In this document: positions 62,745 through 64,000 of the stretch, piece by piece | Numbering within the stretch: position 1 is the stretch's first letter | How the letters are laid out: each line of letters begins with the position of its first letter | DNA from: Aphanizomenon flos-aquae FACHB-1287 | Lineage (GTDB): Bacteria; Cyanobacteriota; Cyanobacteriia; Cyanobacteriales; Nostocaceae | Assembly: GCF_014698755.1 (NCBI RefSeq) | Contig: NZ_JACJTO010000003.1 | Coordinates: forward strand, 124,001 to 188,000 | DNA length: 64,000 nucleotides | Direction of reading: 5' to 3' | Notes under the pieces: model-generated | The model's input: only the letters and a program-made list of their open reading frames with translations | Told to the model about the DNA's origin: nothing | The model's database searches: none | Program-made: the position numbers and the translations under genes

Positions 62745-62825
62745 TGGTGATTTGTCAGCAAAGTTAAGCATCTGCGTTATCCTAAGCTCAATAGCTGTTA
62801 AAATTTAGCCACAGGAGAATACAAA

Positions 62826-63302
62826 ATGTCTTGGCGCGGGTCTACAACCTTTCCAGAGCGATTTTTCGCTTGTTTACCTTATTTATTACCTTTAATTGAG
62901 GTGTTTGCTTTCGGTCAGTTTTTCTTGAAAGATTTTCCACTTTTAGGGCTGATATTTTTACCTCTGTTCCCACTGTTAAAAATTTACTATGGTGTCCGCT
63001 TTGCGGGGATGATTATTTTCTTTGCTTTGTGGTTATTGGTGGTCAGAAACGAGAAAATTCATCATTTTATTCGTTTTAACACGATGCAAGCTATCATCTT
63101 AGATATTGTGATCTTTTTATGTAGCGTCTTGACCGATATTGTCAAATTAGTTCCTGGTAGTGGATTTGCTATGCAAACACTTTATACAACTATTTTCCTG
63201 GGGATAGTAGCAGCGGTTGTTTATTCCGTTGCTCAGTCATTAATGGGCAAATATGCGGAAATTCCCGCTATTTCCGATGCAGTACATATGCAGGTACGCT
63301 AA
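62826..63302 (+). CDS. Tic20 family protein
   Basis: The 158-residue protein starts MSWRGSTTFPERFFACLPYL and has four membrane segments with the family's VRNEKIHHFIRFNTMQAIIL stretch. It is the cyanobacterial relative of the chloroplast import protein Tic20/Ycf60; in bacteria its role is unclear. It overlaps the 3' end of the FAH-family gene by 4 bases in convergent orientation. Confidence 0.9.
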   Translation: MSWRGSTTFPERFFACLPYLLPLIEVFAFGQFFLKDFPLLGLIFLPLFPLLKIYYGVRFAGMIIFFALWLLVVRNEKIHHFIRFNTMQAIILDIVIFLCSVLTDIVKLVPGSGFAMQTLYTTIFLGIVAAVVYSVAQSLMGKYAEIPAISDAVHMQVR

Positions 63303-64000
63303 CGCTCCACAACTGTGTTTTCTAGGCGACCAATACCTTCGATTTCTACACGGATGCGATCGCCTATTTGCAAAGCCCCCACCCCCATCGGTGTACCAGT
63401 TAATACTATATCCCCAGGTAATAAAGTCATCACTTGACTAATATAAGACACCAAGAAATCTGGAGAAAATACCATTTGATCAATACAGGTCGATTGGACG
63501 GGATGATCATGATCATTCAGAAACGTCTGTAATCTCGCTCCTGGATTCAATTCTCGGACAATCCAAGGACCCAAAGGACAAAAAGTATCAAAACCCTTAG
63601 CTCTAGTCCATTGGGGGTCTTTTTTTTGTAAATCCCTGGCTGTGATATCATTAGCAATGGTATAACCCCAAATTTTACTTTGGGCTTGGGCTGGGGTACA
63701 ATCACAGGTGTGATCACCAATCACAAGAGCCAGTTCTCCCTCATAGTCCACCTTTTGAGACTGGGGAGGATACTTAATTTCTCCCTCTGACCCAATTAAA
63801 GATGTAGGTGGTTTGAAAAAAATTAGGGGTTCAGCCGGTACAGGTGTTCCCATTTCTGCTGCATGATCAACATAATTCTTACCTACACCAACAATTTTTG
63901 AAGGCGCGCAGGGGGCTAAAATCCTGTAAGAGTTGGCCGGGAGGATTAAATCCGTAGGTTGACCATCCAACCAAGGTGGAGCATCTAGCACTTCTACATT
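63299..64000 (-). CDS. fumarylacetoacetate hydrolase (FAH) family protein, partial
   Basis: The frame continues beyond the right edge; inside the window 234 codons are visible (reading NVEVLDAPPWLDGQPTDLIL at the edge). FAH motifs: VGVGKNYVDHAAEMGTPVP, FFKPPTSLIG, VDYEGELALVIGDHTCD (metal-binding EGE), GYTIANDITARDLQKKDPQW, KGFDTFCPLGPW and GDIVLTGTPMGVG. Such enzymes hydrolyse or decarboxylate acylpyruvates and related diketo acids. The first ~25 residues are missing. It ends inside the last codon of tic20. Confidence 0.9.
   Translation of the reverse strand, partial: NVEVLDAPPWLDGQPTDLILPANSYRILAPCAPSKIVGVGKNYVDHAAEMGTPVPAEPLIFFKPPTSLIGSEGEIKYPPQSQKVDYEGELALVIGDHTCDCTPAQAQSKIWGYTIANDITARDLQKKDPQWTRAKGFDTFCPLGPWIVRELNPGARLQTFLNDHDHPVQSTCIDQMVFSPDFLVSYISQVMTLLPGDIVLTGTPMGVGALQIGDRIRVEIEGIGRLENTVVER

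Overview
The window is chromosomal DNA of a filamentous, probably heterocyst-type cyanobacterium (Nostocales; Anabaena/Dolichospermum/Nostoc-like). Evidence seen directly: AT-rich DNA peppered with HIP1 palindromes (gcgatcgc), long heptanucleotide tandem arrays, photosynthesis genes (psbX, ycf66, chlH, tic20, a lumenal cyclophilin), a clade-specific cyAbrB regulator, an XisH/XisI pair and several COP23/Uma2/TPR genes of the kind that fill these genomes. There is no prophage, no complete insertion sequence, no CRISPR array and no rRNA; one tRNA-Leu(GAG) was found. Genus-level placement is inference.

Layout. 1-3.1 kb: a decayed COP23/trypsin-TPR pair and a broken VapBC-like pair cut off at a dispersed repeat cluster. 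3.1-7.7 kb: Ser/Thr kinase, chorismate lyase, tRNA-Leu, accC and a YggT protein. 7.9-10.5 kb: psbX, ycf66 and two TolB-like propeller lipoproteins. 10.5-18.6 kb: SdhB, a long untranslated stretch ahead of cyAbrB, a CPBP protease, Hsp33, a large helical membrane-anchored protein and an Uma2 protein. 18.6-28.1 kb: an EcsC remnant, a carotenoid desaturase, a three-domain 6-carboxytetrahydropterin synthase-like protein, and a glycosyltransferase/methyltransferase cluster sharing one unrecognised ~125-residue module. 28.4-36.3 kb: a type I restriction-modification operon (hsdM-uma2-hsdS-abi-hsdR) in which hsdM and hsdR carry in-frame repeat insertions and hsdR contains an extra DUF559 nuclease-like domain. 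36.8-43.9 kb: GerMN protein, accB, efp, cyclophilin, alaS. 44.2-46.0 kb: two PIN-domain toxin-antitoxin pairs. 46.8-50.8 kb: chlH. 51-53.6 kb: Uma2 and a C5 methyltransferase convergent with a candidate restriction enzyme. 53.7-58.1 kb: a dense toxin-antitoxin/XisHI island interleaved with HIP1-derived repeats, with several truncated members. 58.2-64 kb: LpxB-like protein, small proteins, glyA, tic20 and a partial FAH-family hydrolase.

How it fits together. The core genes serve lipid synthesis (AccB, AccC), chlorophyll and plastoquinone precursors (ChlH, chorismate lyase), photosystem II (PsbX), translation (AlaS, EF-P, tRNA-Leu) and one-carbon metabolism (GlyA). Between them lie accessory segments dominated by DNA restriction and addiction modules. 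The repeats are not passive: they terminate a vapC remnant, sit in frame inside hsdM and hsdR, and separate the toxin-antitoxin pairs. The strongest candidates for something undescribed are the DUF559-bearing HsdR in an operon with Abi and Uma2 genes, the triple pterin-synthase protein with its catalytic residues split between domains, and the recurring module in the glycan cluster, one copy of which was reshaped by a duplication that shifted the reading frame of its tail.
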